From an uncultured Bacteroidales bacterium (GTDB lineage Bacteria > Bacteroidota > Bacteroidia > Bacteroidales > F082), in the NCBI GenBank assembly GCA_937926515.1, contig CALAZZ010000049.1, forward strand, positions 1-64,000: DNA of 64,000 bases, read 5' to 3'. This document shows positions 1 to 8,532 of the stretch, in pieces. How positions within the stretch are numbered: position 1 is the stretch's first letter; every line of letters starts with the position of its first letter. The position numbers were made by a program, and so were the translations under genes. Under the pieces are notes generated by a model that was given only the letters and a program-made list of their open reading frames with translations, did not search any database and was not told where the DNA came from.

Positions 1-408
1 TCTTGATCTTTTGCAACTTTTGGATCAAGCCAAAAGTTGGAGAAAATATCTTTTTAAGGCGCTGGTTTTGTTTCTTTTGACTAAACAAAAGAAAGAAGAA
101 AAATGGATTTTATGTCCTTTTGTTTTGGCAAAAGGACGATCTGCCGGCTGGCGGAGTACAGGCAAATCTGTCTTGCCCGGGGATAAACCCACAATCCAAA
201 TTGAAAATGAAACTTCTCGGCTTATTAATCAAATTGCATCGATCAACAACTCTTTATGGAGAAAAATATAGGTATCCAATCCGGAAAACAGGAAAGAAAA
301 AACAATTGATCCAAAACTGCAAGCTTTATTGATTGAAGAAATAAATTTTCAGGCAATAGGAGCTTTCATTCAATGATGATCCTACCATTTTCATGTGCCG
401 GCAACATC
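1..408. other. Intergenic region with hairpins and a dispersed-element remnant
   Basis: No convincing gene is seen here; the short open frames lack family features. Two perfect inverted repeats are visible: TTTCTTTTG at 71-79 with CAAAAGAAA at 86-94, and GTCCTTTTG at 114-122 with CAAAAGGAC at 129-137. Positions 231-292 match 35628-35689 at about 55 of 62 bases by eye. The stretch therefore looks like the remnant of a dispersed non-coding element lying downstream of the PBP1A gene, which ends at 409 on the other strand. Confidence 0.5.
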
Positions 409-2676
409 TTAGAATTCATCGAAATGGGTTTGTCTGCTGTCAGAACTTCGATCGCGTTCATATTTTTCACAATCGAATTCAATCTCGCTTGCCTGTGCGG
501 GTTTACTAAAATCACCCTTACTTATCTGCAGGGAGTTATCATCATAAACGCGCTGCATATAGAGTGCCCAAACAGGAAGTGCAGTGTTGGCTCCCTGGCC
601 TAGGGTAATGGTACGAAAGTGCACACTGCGATCTTCGGCCCCAACCCATACCCCTGTTGTGAGGTCAGGTGTAATGCCCATAAACCAACCATCCGACTGG
701 TTCTGTGTGGTACCCGTTTTTCCGGCAATAGGGTTATTCATACCATATTTGAACCGAAGGCGTATTCCTGTTCCACTTTCGACAACGCCTTTCATCAATT
801 CAATCATTTTATAGGCTGACAATTCATCAAGTGCCTCTATTTTTTCAGGCAGGAACCTTGCGATCAAATTGCCGTTTTTATCCTCAATACGGGTAATGAA
901 TGTAGGTTTAATATACACCCCTTTATTGGCAAATGTATTCATGGCACCGACCATTTCGTACAATGAAATATCCGGGGTGCCCAAAGCAATGGCAGGGACG
1001 GGGTCAATGGGTGCTGTTACCCCCAGTTTTCGCGCCATCTGCACGACCGACTCAGGCGAGAACCGCTTGATCAGGTAGGCCGAAATCCAGTTGTTGGAGT
1101 TGGCCAAGGCCCATTTAAGCGTAACCTCCTCGCCAATACGGTCGGTTGATGAGGTTCGGGGAGACCAAAAGCTGCCGTCCCACAACTGCACACTGTATTG
1201 TATGTTTGGCACACTATAACATGGTGAATATTCGCCCTCCTGCATAGCCAGGGTGTATAGGAAAGGTTTGAAAGTTGAACCAACCTGCCTGCGCGATTGG
1301 GTGACATTGTCGTACTTGAAAAACCGGTAATCGTTGCCACCTACATAAGCTCGTACATGACCTGTTGAGGTTTCAACTGACATCAGCCCGGACTGCAAAT
1401 GCGATTTGTACCAACGTATGCTATCAATGGGTGTCATGATGGTGTCAATAGGTCCATCCCACGAAAAGATGCGCATGCTTACGGGAGTGTTGAAGGCTTC
1501 TTCAATTTCATGCTGCGAGGCGCCTGACCGCCGCATGGACATAAATCTGTCGGTGCGCCGCATGGCCTGTTTCATGATCTTATCCACCTCTTCTGCAATT
1601 TGTTCAGGTGGAAATACAAATGGGGCATGTCTGTGACCTTCCCAGTGCCTTCGGAAGGCAGGCTGTATGTCGTTTGCCAGGTGTTCTCTTACGGCTTCTT
1701 CAGCATATTGCTGAAGTTTGGAGTGGATGGTAGTATATATTTTCAGCCCATCGCGGTAAATATCATAAGGTGTGCCATCGGCTTTGAAGGTTGTTGAAGC
1801 CCAGCTTCGCAGCTCACTCCTGAGGAACTCTCTGAAATAGGTGGCCTGCCCACTCGTGTGGTCTTGTATCCCATAGTTGGACATATCAAGTGGCAATTGG
1901 CTTACGGAGTCCTTTATGATTTTGCTGATAAAACCGTAGTTGTGCATTTGTGATAGAACGAGGTTGCGCCTATTAAGGGCGCGTTCCGGGTTGCGCACAG
2001 GGCTGTACCAGGTGGGGGCATTTACCACACCGGCCATAAGTGCTGCTTCTTCCAGCAGCAGTGAGTCAGTTGATTTATTGAAAAAAGTACGTGAAGCTGA
2101 CTGGATACCAAATGCATGACTTCCAAAAGGTACCGTATTCAGGTACATGGCCATGATCTCTTCCTTGGAATAATTGCGTTCAAGCTTTGTTGCCGTCACC
2201 CACTCCTGAAACTTTCTGATAACCAGCTGTGGTTTGGATAAGTTTTCACCGCGCGGAAAAAGGTTTTTTGCCAGCTGTTGGGTGAGTGTGCTGCCGCCTC
2301 CCTTATTGTTTCCGGTCAGTACCCCCCATGCCACACGCAGCAGTGCACGCATATCAATACCCGAATGATCCTCAAATCGGATATCCTCAATGGCCAGCAA
2401 TGCATGAACAAGATTTGGTGAGAGATCTTGAAACTCAATGTTTGACCTGTTCTCAATGAAGTAGGTGCCTAACAATACCCCATCAGCTGAATAGATTTCT
2501 GATGCAAGGTTGCTATCCGGATTTTCCAGATCCTTGAATGAAGGCATTGGCCCAAACCATTCATCGGCAACACCATAAAAGAAAATTGTGATTACTGAAA
2601 GGAGCATAAAAAATATCAGCCACATTTTGATGATGTAGTTGAAGCGGTTGTTTTTTGCCTTTATTTCATTTGCCAT
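409..2676 (-). CDS. Penicillin-binding protein 1A (bifunctional transglycosylase/transpeptidase)
   Basis: Class A penicillin-binding protein that polymerises lipid II glycan strands and cross-links peptides at the outer face of the inner membrane. It is about 755 aa, normal for the family. One N-terminal membrane segment (about residues 16-35) precedes the GT51 transglycosylase domain, with the EDIRFEDHSG motif near residue 97 and GGSTLTQQLAKN near 127. The transpeptidase domain has STFK near residue 467 (active-site Ser), SNN near 526 and KTGT near 653, so both activities look intact. I use the ATG at 2676 rather than the TTG six bases upstream. It lies 29 bp downstream of gldH and about 0.6 kb downstream of ricT on the same strand, an order I recall as common in Bacteroidota. 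Family assignment is firm; the exact paralogue name is not. Confidence 0.95.
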   Translation of the reverse strand: MANEIKAKNNRFNYIIKMWLIFFMLLSVITIFFYGVADEWFGPMPSFKDLENPDSNLASEIYSADGVLLGTYFIENRSNIEFQDLSPNLVHALLAIEDIRFEDHSGIDMRALLRVAWGVLTGNNKGGGSTLTQQLAKNLFPRGENLSKPQLVIRKFQEWVTATKLERNYSKEEIMAMYLNTVPFGSHAFGIQSASRTFFNKSTDSLLLEEAALMAGVVNAPTWYSPVRNPERALNRRNLVLSQMHNYGFISKIIKDSVSQLPLDMSNYGIQDHTSGQATYFREFLRSELRSWASTTFKADGTPYDIYRDGLKIYTTIHSKLQQYAEEAVREHLANDIQPAFRRHWEGHRHAPFVFPPEQIAEEVDKIMKQAMRRTDRFMSMRRSGASQHEIEEAFNTPVSMRIFSWDGPIDTIMTPIDSIRWYKSHLQSGLMSVETSTGHVRAYVGGNDYRFFKYDNVTQSRRQVGSTFKPFLYTLAMQEGEYSPCYSVPNIQYSVQLWDGSFWSPRTSSTDRIGEEVTLKWALANSNNWISAYLIKRFSPESVVQMARKLGVTAPIDPVPAIALGTPDISLYEMVGAMNTFANKGVYIKPTFITRIEDKNGNLIARFLPEKIEALDELSAYKMIELMKGVVESGTGIRLRFKYGMNNPIAGKTGTTQNQSDGWFMGITPDLTTGVWVGAEDRSVHFRTITLGQGANTALPVWALYMQRVYDDNSLQISKGDFSKPAQASEIEFDCEKYERDRSSDSRQTHFDEF

Positions 2677-2705
2677 CTGCAATTTAAATTAAGTTATACT
2701 GCAAA

Positions 2706-3191
2706 TCAACGGCTTTCCTCTATTCTGATACCTATACTCGTAATGCCTTTCAGATCTTCTCGCATGGCATGTTCAATTCGAAATAAGTACTGACCGCTCA
2801 AAGGAAAACGCAGCGCTGGATTAAGTAGTATCTGATGCTCAATCATATTTCCGGAATGATGCCCCAGCCAGCGCCCGCTGGGTTCGGCAAGCACACATTC
2901 TATGGTATCGCGGGTCATATTACCGTTGGGAAAGTGTGTCTGTAAAAACACAAACAGGTTGCTGTAACGATAATGTTCAGTATTACGAACATTGATATAA
3001 AATGCGTAATTGGCTGTGGTATCCAGGATATCAACATGAAACTCAGGCTTGAATTCAATTTCCCAGAAAGCATCTGGAATGTCCTGGTTCTGCTCAAATA
3101 ATCTACCTCTGTCACAACCCGTGGAGACAATCAGCATCAGCACAAGCATTAACGGCGCCGTTTTCGCAAGGTATGGTTTGAATAATTTCAT
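2706..3191 (-). CDS. gldH: Gliding motility lipoprotein GldH
   Basis: A 161-aa lipoprotein matching GldH, a Bacteroidota lipoprotein first found as required for gliding in Flavobacterium johnsoniae and also present in non-gliding members. The N-terminus has a hydrophobic signal ending in VSTGC, so the mature protein would begin at that Cys. The rest is a compact beta-rich domain with the family-like segments DAFWEIEF and LSGQYLFRIEHAMRED. It sits between ricT and the PBP1A gene on the same strand, with 29 bp to the latter, and is probably co-transcribed. The genome also encodes T9SS cargo, so a functional T9SS is likely, but gldH alone does not show gliding. Confidence 0.85.
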   Translation of the reverse strand: MKLFKPYLAKTAPLMLVLMLIVSTGCDRGRLFEQNQDIPDAFWEIEFKPEFHVDILDTTANYAFYINVRNTEHYRYSNLFVFLQTHFPNGNMTRDTIECVLAEPSGRWLGHHSGNMIEHQILLNPALRFPLSGQYLFRIEHAMREDLKGITSIGIRIEESR

Positions 3192-3275
3192 GAGTGGATA
3201 TTGATATGCCTAACAATGATCAGTCTACTAAACCAAAATGACAAAGCAAAAGATGGGGTCTTATGGTGTCCGGCA

Positions 3276-4382
3276 TCAATCGAATCTTCTGAGGTCGTTA
3301 TCATTATTATTGCCATTATACTCGAGCTGTTGTTCCTTCATCTGCGCATATTCCTCAAGTTTCTCAGGAAGCTTGCCTTTTTTGTTGCTTTCAGCTATTT
3401 CCTTAACCTTGTCAATGGGAATGGCCATCAGGCTTGAACGGTCATTGGTATAGGAAAACCACATTAATTTTTTAAAGATGTCGCTCTTTTGTGCTACGGC
3501 ATCTCCTTTTTTCGATTTCAGCACAATTTGTTCATCAGGAAACTCCTGAAGGGCATCCACATAAGCTGCATATTCATGGTTGAGGCAGCATTTTAGCTTT
3601 CCGCATTGTCCGGCAAGCTTCTGGGGATTGGGCGAGAGTTGTTGAATACGGGCCACGCTGGTTGTCACCGACTGGAAATCTGACATCCAGGAGGCACAAC
3701 ACAATTCTCTGCCACAGGAACCTATACCACCCAGCTTGGCAGCTTCCTGCCTCACGCCGATCTGCCTCATCTCAATGCGGATGCGGAACTCCTCAGCCAG
3801 GAGCTTGATCAATTCCCTGAAATCAACACGTTCTTCTGCTGTATAATAGAAAATAGCCTTGGTTTTATCGCCCTGGTATTCAACATCGTTAACTTTCATA
3901 TTAAGTTTAAGCTCGTAGGCCAAATCGCGTGTTCTGTGTAATGTATTGTCTTCCAGGTCTATGGCGCCAACCCATTTTTCAATGTCCGAAAGTTTGGCAT
4001 GCCGGTATATTTTTTTAAGGTCTTCGGCCTGGGCGTCAATTTTTTTTCGTTTCATTTGAAGGCCTACAATATCACCTGTAAGTGTGACGATGCCAATATC
4101 ATGTCCTGATTGTGCCTCAACAGCCACTATTTCGCCTTCCTTGAGGTCAAGGTCAGGTCCATAGCTAAAAAAATCCTTGCGGTCATTTTTAAAGCGGACT
4201 TCTGCCACTTGTATACTATCGCCTGCAATATGGCTTTGGTAACCTTTCAACCAGTTATGCTGATCCAGCTTACAGCACTTATGCTGATAGATCGGATCAT
4301 TGGGGTTATATACTCTGGGGGCACGGCAACATCCTCGTTGCAAAAAACTTTCGTTGACCTTGCCTATATGATGATCATTCAT
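3276..4382 (-). CDS. ricT: RicT/YaaT-like PSP1-domain protein
   Basis: A 368-aa protein of the PSP1 C-terminal family. In Bacillus subtilis, RicT (YaaT) is part of the RicAFT iron-sulfur complex that influences RNase Y and phosphorelay events; the Bacteroidota role is less clear. Cys-rich segments that could bind a cluster are visible: GSCGRELCCASW and GQCGKLKCCLNH, plus an N-terminal group (RGCCRAPRVY and HKCCKLDQHN). The open frame extends upstream to 4442, but I choose the ATG at 4382 because a good promoter lies at 4400-4429, upstream of this ATG and inside the longer frame. The C-terminal 35 residues are acidic, Asn-rich and low in complexity. It is the first gene of a likely ricT-gldH-PBP1A transcription unit. 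Confidence 0.85.
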   Translation of the reverse strand: MNDHHIGKVNESFLQRGCCRAPRVYNPNDPIYQHKCCKLDQHNWLKGYQSHIAGDSIQVAEVRFKNDRKDFFSYGPDLDLKEGEIVAVEAQSGHDIGIVTLTGDIVGLQMKRKKIDAQAEDLKKIYRHAKLSDIEKWVGAIDLEDNTLHRTRDLAYELKLNMKVNDVEYQGDKTKAIFYYTAEERVDFRELIKLLAEEFRIRIEMRQIGVRQEAAKLGGIGSCGRELCCASWMSDFQSVTTSVARIQQLSPNPQKLAGQCGKLKCCLNHEYAAYVDALQEFPDEQIVLKSKKGDAVAQKSDIFKKLMWFSYTNDRSSLMAIPIDKVKEIAESNKKGKLPEKLEEYAQMKEQQLEYNGNNNDNDLRRFD

Positions 4383-4399
4383 TTTGTCCTGATTTACTG

Positions 4400-4429
4400 C
4401 AAAGGTAATTAAAAGCAGTGTGTTATCAA
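4400..4429 (-). promoter_or_regulatory. Bacteroidota-type promoter of ricT
   Basis: Read on the minus strand there is TTG at 4429-4427, a 19-nt spacer, then TACCTTTG at 4407-4400. This matches the TTTG/TAnnTTTG (-33/-7) promoter described for Bacteroidota. Transcription would start near 4393, about 11 nt before the chosen ricT ATG. Confidence 0.7.
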
Positions 4430-4473
4430 TTGTTGTTTCCAAAAAAGCTTATAAATTGAGGCCCAAAATAATC

Positions 4474-5172
4474 ATGGTGAAGTTAACACCCATTCAGGAT
4501 ATTATTTCATTGCTTTTTCCACAGGTGTGTGCAGCCTGTGGCACCTTATTGTACCGGAAGGAAGAAACCGTTTGCCTGTCGTGCAGGCACCTGCTTCCGG
4601 TGACAGGATATGAAACAGTTCCCGATAACCCGCTTGCCCGTGTGTTTTGGGGTAGGGTGAAATTTGAAGCTGTGACAGCCTGTTATTTTTTCAGTAAAAA
4701 AGGAAAAATACAAAACCTGATCCATGAACTTAAATACAGGGGCAACCGCGATGCCGGTCATTTTCTTGGTGTGCAAACAGGGAAATCATTATTAAAAACA
4801 AACTGGCACAAGCAAATAGATTGTATCGTGCCAGTGCCATTACATCCGAAAAGGCTAAGACAGAGAGGTTTTAACCAGAGTGAGGTGCTGGCACAAGGAA
4901 TAAATGAAGTTACCGGAATAAAAATCATAGATGACAACCTGGTAAGGGTACTTGCCAGTGCCACACAAACCAGGAAATCCCGTTCGGCACGCTGGGAGAA
5001 TGTAAAAGACATTTTTGCTGTGAAGCGCCCGGGAGAATTAAAGGGTAATCATATTTTACTCGTTGATGACGTGATCACCACAGGTTCTACCATTGAAGCT
5101 TGTGCAATGACCCTGGCGCAGTGCGGCGAAATAAACATCAGTGTAGCTGCTGCAGCATGCGCACCTGTTTAA
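4474..5172 (+). CDS. ComF family phosphoribosyltransferase-like protein
   Basis: About 232 aa, typical for ComF-family proteins, which carry a zinc-ribbon-like N-terminus and a phosphoribosyltransferase fold; relatives are linked to DNA uptake (ComF) or are called amidophosphoribosyltransferase-like. Two CxxC pairs (VCAACGTLL and VCLSCRHLL) lie in the first 45 residues, and the PRPP-binding loop LLVDDVITTGST is near the C-terminus. I start at the ATG at 4474, because MVKLTPIQDIISLLFPQVC fits the family N-terminus; the frame is open from 4420. It is divergent from ricT and converges on the DAHP synthase gene with only 3 bp between stops. Its substrate is unknown. Confidence 0.85.
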   Translation: MVKLTPIQDIISLLFPQVCAACGTLLYRKEETVCLSCRHLLPVTGYETVPDNPLARVFWGRVKFEAVTACYFFSKKGKIQNLIHELKYRGNRDAGHFLGVQTGKSLLKTNWHKQIDCIVPVPLHPKRLRQRGFNQSEVLAQGINEVTGIKIIDDNLVRVLASATQTRKSRSARWENVKDIFAVKRPGELKGNHILLVDDVITTGSTIEACAMTLAQCGEINISVAAAACAPV

Positions 5173-5175
5173 TAC

Positions 5176-6282
5176 TTACCTGGAGTCAGGTTGCTGCTTA
5201 TTGTTGAAGATGTCTGTCTGGCGTTGAATGGATGCTTTATGCACCAGCTCCAGCATTTGAAGCAGAAATTTTCTTTCAAGACCCAGGTTTTCACCTATTG
5301 CAAGCCGGTCTTCAATGATATGTCGCCAGCGTTTGAGCTGCAAAATAGTGATGTTGTTCTCTTTTTTATAAAGGCCAATTTCATCCACAACTTGCATTCT
5401 TTTGGAAAGCAGGTCGATCAGCTCTCCATCCAGCTTGTCAATTTCAGTACGCAGTCCTTCCAGCTTATATTCAAATTCAATACTGCCTTTTCGTTTCCTA
5501 ACAATCAAATTATTCAGCAGTGTTTTCAGCTCGGCGGGTGATATCTGTTGTGCGGCATCGGTCAGGGCGTGGTCGGGGTCGAAATGGCTTTCGATCATAA
5601 GCCCATTGGTTTCCAGATCAAGCGCCTTTTGAGCGATGCTTTGCAATAAGTCCCTTCGACCGCTGATGTGACTGATATCTGTAATCACCGGCAAATCAGG
5701 TACCAGCCGTTTCAATTCGATTGGGATTTCCCACATGGGGGCGTTGCGATAGGGTGATCTTTCAAAGTAATGGAACCCACGATGGATGGCAGCCAGTTTG
5801 TGAATGCCTGCCTTGTTGATTCTTTCCAATGCTCCAAGCCATAGCTTTAAGTCAGGGGTGAGCGGATTTTTTACCATGACCGGTATATCTACTCCCTTAA
5901 GCACATCTGACAATTCCTGTACCGAGAAAGGATTTACAACTGTACGGGCGCCTATCCAAAGGATATCTATCCGGTGCTCAAGTGCTGCTTCCACATGTTG
6001 TGGGTTGGCCACTTCAACCGTAGTAAGAAGGCCTGTCTCTGCTTTTACCTGCTGCATCCATTTTAGCGCAAGGCTGCCGATACCTTCAAAATCGTTTGGC
6101 CGTGTGCGCGGTTTCCATATGCCTGCCCTGAAAATCTTAACATTGCTGATCTCTGCCAATTGTTTTGCAGTGCGCAACAACTGGTCCTGGCTTTCGGCTG
6201 AGCAAGGGCCACTGATCACAAATGGCTTTTTACCTGGTGGCAGCCAGGCTGATTTTGAGATTATTTCAGGTTTAGGTGTCAT
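5176..6282 (-). CDS. Bifunctional DAHP synthase / type II chorismate mutase
   Basis: A 368-aa fusion enzyme of aromatic amino-acid synthesis. Residues about 1-265 form a type I DAHP synthase of the AroA(G)/KDO8PS-like class that condenses PEP with erythrose 4-phosphate, with the motif ISGPCSAES near residue 25 and KIFRAGIWKPRTRPNDFEG after it. Residues about 275-360 form an AroQ-type helical chorismate mutase (TEIDKLDGELIDLLSKRMQV). This fusion is common in Bacteroidota. The frame opens at 6297, but a TACCTTTG -7 element covers 6297-6304, so I use the ATG at 6282. No other shikimate-pathway gene is adjacent, so regulation cannot be inferred from context. Confidence 0.93.
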   Translation of the reverse strand: MTPKPEIISKSAWLPPGKKPFVISGPCSAESQDQLLRTAKQLAEISNVKIFRAGIWKPRTRPNDFEGIGSLALKWMQQVKAETGLLTTVEVANPQHVEAALEHRIDILWIGARTVVNPFSVQELSDVLKGVDIPVMVKNPLTPDLKLWLGALERINKAGIHKLAAIHRGFHYFERSPYRNAPMWEIPIELKRLVPDLPVITDISHISGRRDLLQSIAQKALDLETNGLMIESHFDPDHALTDAAQQISPAELKTLLNNLIVRKRKGSIEFEYKLEGLRTEIDKLDGELIDLLSKRMQVVDEIGLYKKENNITILQLKRWRHIIEDRLAIGENLGLERKFLLQMLELVHKASIQRQTDIFNNKQQPDSR

Positions 6283-6296
6283 ATTATTTCCGACCA

Positions 6297-6304
6297 CAAA
6301 GGTA
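6297..6304 (-). promoter_or_regulatory. Putative -7 element of the DAHP synthase gene
   Basis: TACCTTTG on the minus strand, matching TAnnTTTG, 14 bp before the chosen ATG at 6282. No TTG is seen at the expected 19-nt spacing, so support is partial. Confidence 0.45.
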
Positions 6305-6374
6305 ATACATGCACATCAATCAGATGATTTAATTGATCTATCCGGATAAATCCTGTTGATCCGGCAATATCAAG

Positions 6375-7553
6375 TCAGACAAAAGCCTGTATCCCTGTGA
6401 TATCAGCTCCGGTAATGAGTAAATGCACATCATGTGTTCCCTCATAGGTGATCACCGATTCAAGGTTCATCATATGCCTCATGATGGGGAAGTCGGCTGT
6501 GATACCCATGGCACCCAGCACCTGCCTTGATTCGCGGGCAACCTGTAAAGCCATGTTCACATTGTTGCGCTTGGCCATACTGATCTGTGCGGGGGTTGCT
6601 TTGCCCTGGTTGCGAAGTACGCCCAGCCGCCAGGCCAGCAGTTGTGCCTTGGTAATTTCGGTAATCATCTCGGCCAGTTTTTTTTGCTGAAGCTGAAAAG
6701 CTGCTATCGGTTTTCCAAACTGTTTACGTTCGAGGGCATAGCTCAGTGCCGTGTGATAACATTCGAGTGCTGCGCCGATCACCCCCCATGAAATGCCATA
6801 GCGGGCGGAGTTAAGGCATTTTAGGGGGCCTTTAAGGCCTGTTACACCTGGCAGGAGGTTCTCTTTCGGAATGTTCACATCGTCAAATACCAACTCGCCG
6901 GTGTAGGACGCCCTGAGCGACCATTTATCTTTTGTTTCGGGTGCTGTAAAACCCGCCATGCCTTTTTCCGCTATAAGGCCCCGCACCTTGCCTTGGCTGT
7001 CCTTGGCCCAGACCACTGCAATATCTGCTATGGGTGAGTTGGTGATCCACATTTTGGAGCCATTAAGCACATAATGGTCTCCTTTGTCTACAATCCTGGT
7101 TTGCATGCCACCGGGGTCGCTGCCATGATCGGGCTCGGTGAGGCCAAAACAGCCAATCATCTCGCCGGTTGCCAATTTGGGTAAGTATTTTTGTTTTTGT
7201 TCTTCGGTGCCAAATTCAAAAATGGGATACATCACCAGAGAACTCTGAACCGAAGCTGCCGAACGTATGGCGCTGTCACCGCGCTCAAGTTCGGTCATGA
7301 TGAGTCCGTAAGCAATTTGATCCAATCCTGCACCACCGTATTTCTCAGGAATGTATGGCCCCAGGGCTCCCAGTTGTCCCATCTCTGGTATAAGGGTTTC
7401 AGGAAAAACATGATCCAGTGCCGCTTTCTCGATGATGGGCTTGATGCGCCGGTTTACCCAATCGCGTATGGAAGAACGAATGATTTTATGTTCTTCTGAA
7501 AGAAGATCATCCACAGCAAAATAATCAGCCGGTCGGTATGTGTCTGCCTGCAT
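6375..7553 (-). CDS. gcdH: Glutaryl-CoA dehydrogenase-like acyl-CoA dehydrogenase
   Basis: An FAD-dependent acyl-CoA dehydrogenase of about 392 aa. Glutaryl-CoA dehydrogenase oxidises and decarboxylates glutaryl-CoA to crotonyl-CoA in lysine and tryptophan breakdown. The GcdH-like features are the N-terminal YRPADYFAVDDLLSEEHK region, GCFGLTEPDHGSDPGGM in the middle, and the C-terminal TYEGTHDVHLLI, whose Glu is the expected catalytic base. The start is ambiguous between ATGs at 7553, 7574 and 7598. I prefer 7553 because the protein then begins close to the family N-terminus. The gene stands alone, without other lysine-catabolism genes nearby, so the substrate is assigned from sequence only. 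Confidence 0.85.
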   Translation of the reverse strand: MQADTYRPADYFAVDDLLSEEHKIIRSSIRDWVNRRIKPIIEKAALDHVFPETLIPEMGQLGALGPYIPEKYGGAGLDQIAYGLIMTELERGDSAIRSAASVQSSLVMYPIFEFGTEEQKQKYLPKLATGEMIGCFGLTEPDHGSDPGGMQTRIVDKGDHYVLNGSKMWITNSPIADIAVVWAKDSQGKVRGLIAEKGMAGFTAPETKDKWSLRASYTGELVFDDVNIPKENLLPGVTGLKGPLKCLNSARYGISWGVIGAALECYHTALSYALERKQFGKPIAAFQLQQKKLAEMITEITKAQLLAWRLGVLRNQGKATPAQISMAKRNNVNMALQVARESRQVLGAMGITADFPIMRHMMNLESVITYEGTHDVHLLITGADITGIQAFV

Positions 7554-7971
7554 ATGAGTCTTGATTTTAAGCATGTAAAGGTAGCAATATAGTGGCATAT
7601 CCTTTGGCTACCGCCAGATTGGCTTTTTTTGCGCCGGAATTATTATCCTTACGTTTTATTTTCATTGATACCTTGGCCTGGTGACAAGGAGTAGTGATGC
7701 GCTTTTATTAACCACACAGGACCATAGAACATTTAGCTTTTCAGCAATGATTTTAAAAACCGATCCTAAACGGCAATGCCATATCCATGCCTATGTGGTT
7801 CAAACATTTACCTTCACTTTCAAAGTACATGAAGGTTGAAATTAGGATTTTGCTGCCAGATTTCGTAAATTTGAAACCACGAACAGGCATGATAAAGAAA
7901 AAATCATTCTCTATTGAGCTTCAACCACATCATGAAAACCATAATTCGATAATTTTATAATACAATGATCT
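7554..7971. other. Divergent intergenic region between gcdH and ridA
   Basis: About 420 bp between divergent genes. A weak -7-like TATATTG (minus strand, 7585-7591) may serve gcdH if translation starts at 7574 or 7553. I see no RNA gene, long repeat or convincing open frame in the rest. Confidence 0.4.
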
Positions 7972-8352
7972 ATGAAGAAAATTATCAGCACCAAACAAGC
8001 ACCCGCAGCCATTGGGCCTTACAGCCAGGCAGTGGAAGTGAACGGCACCTTGTATATTTCGGGGCAAATCCCCATTGACCCCGCAACCGGTAAAATCGTT
8101 GAAGGCGGCATTGAGGAGCAAACCACCCAGGTAATGAAAAACATAGGCGCAGTCCTGAGTGAAGCCGGATATCAATATAGTGATGTGGTGAAATCAACCT
8201 GCCTGCTGAGCGATATGAGTCATTTCGCCGAAATGAATGCGGTTTATGGTAGCTACTATGCCCAAAACCCACCGGCAAGAGCTGCTTTCGCAGTTAAAAC
8301 ACTGCCATTGAATGTGCTCATAGAGATCGAGACTGTTGCGGTGAAAGCGTAG
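7972..8352 (+). CDS. ridA: RidA family reactive imine deaminase
   Basis: A 126-aa YjgF/YER057c/UK114 protein, full length for the family. RidA hydrolyses reactive enamine/imine intermediates such as 2-aminoacrylate released by PLP enzymes, protecting the cell from their damage. The signature AIGPYSQAVEVNG is at the start. The substrate-binding Arg lies in PPARAAFAV near residue 105, followed by EIETVAVKA at the end. It is a cytosolic trimer in characterised members. It stands alone between gcdH and the T9SS cargo island, and the ATG at 7972 gives the standard N-terminus. Confidence 0.95.
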   Translation: MKKIISTKQAPAAIGPYSQAVEVNGTLYISGQIPIDPATGKIVEGGIEEQTTQVMKNIGAVLSEAGYQYSDVVKSTCLLSDMSHFAEMNAVYGSYYAQNPPARAAFAVKTLPLNVLIEIETVAVKA

Positions 8353-8532
8353 ATGCAGGCCTTCTGCCTTAGGAATCATTTCGTGTTTGTTAAGATTAAC
8401 CAAGGTTCTAGCAGGTGGGGGGTAACCAAAACCTAATAATGAACGCTCTGATGTTATATGCAAGATTGAGTTTGTATGTGCTGTAGGGAACAACCCCTGA
8501 CCATATGCATTACATAATCAATAGAAAACTTA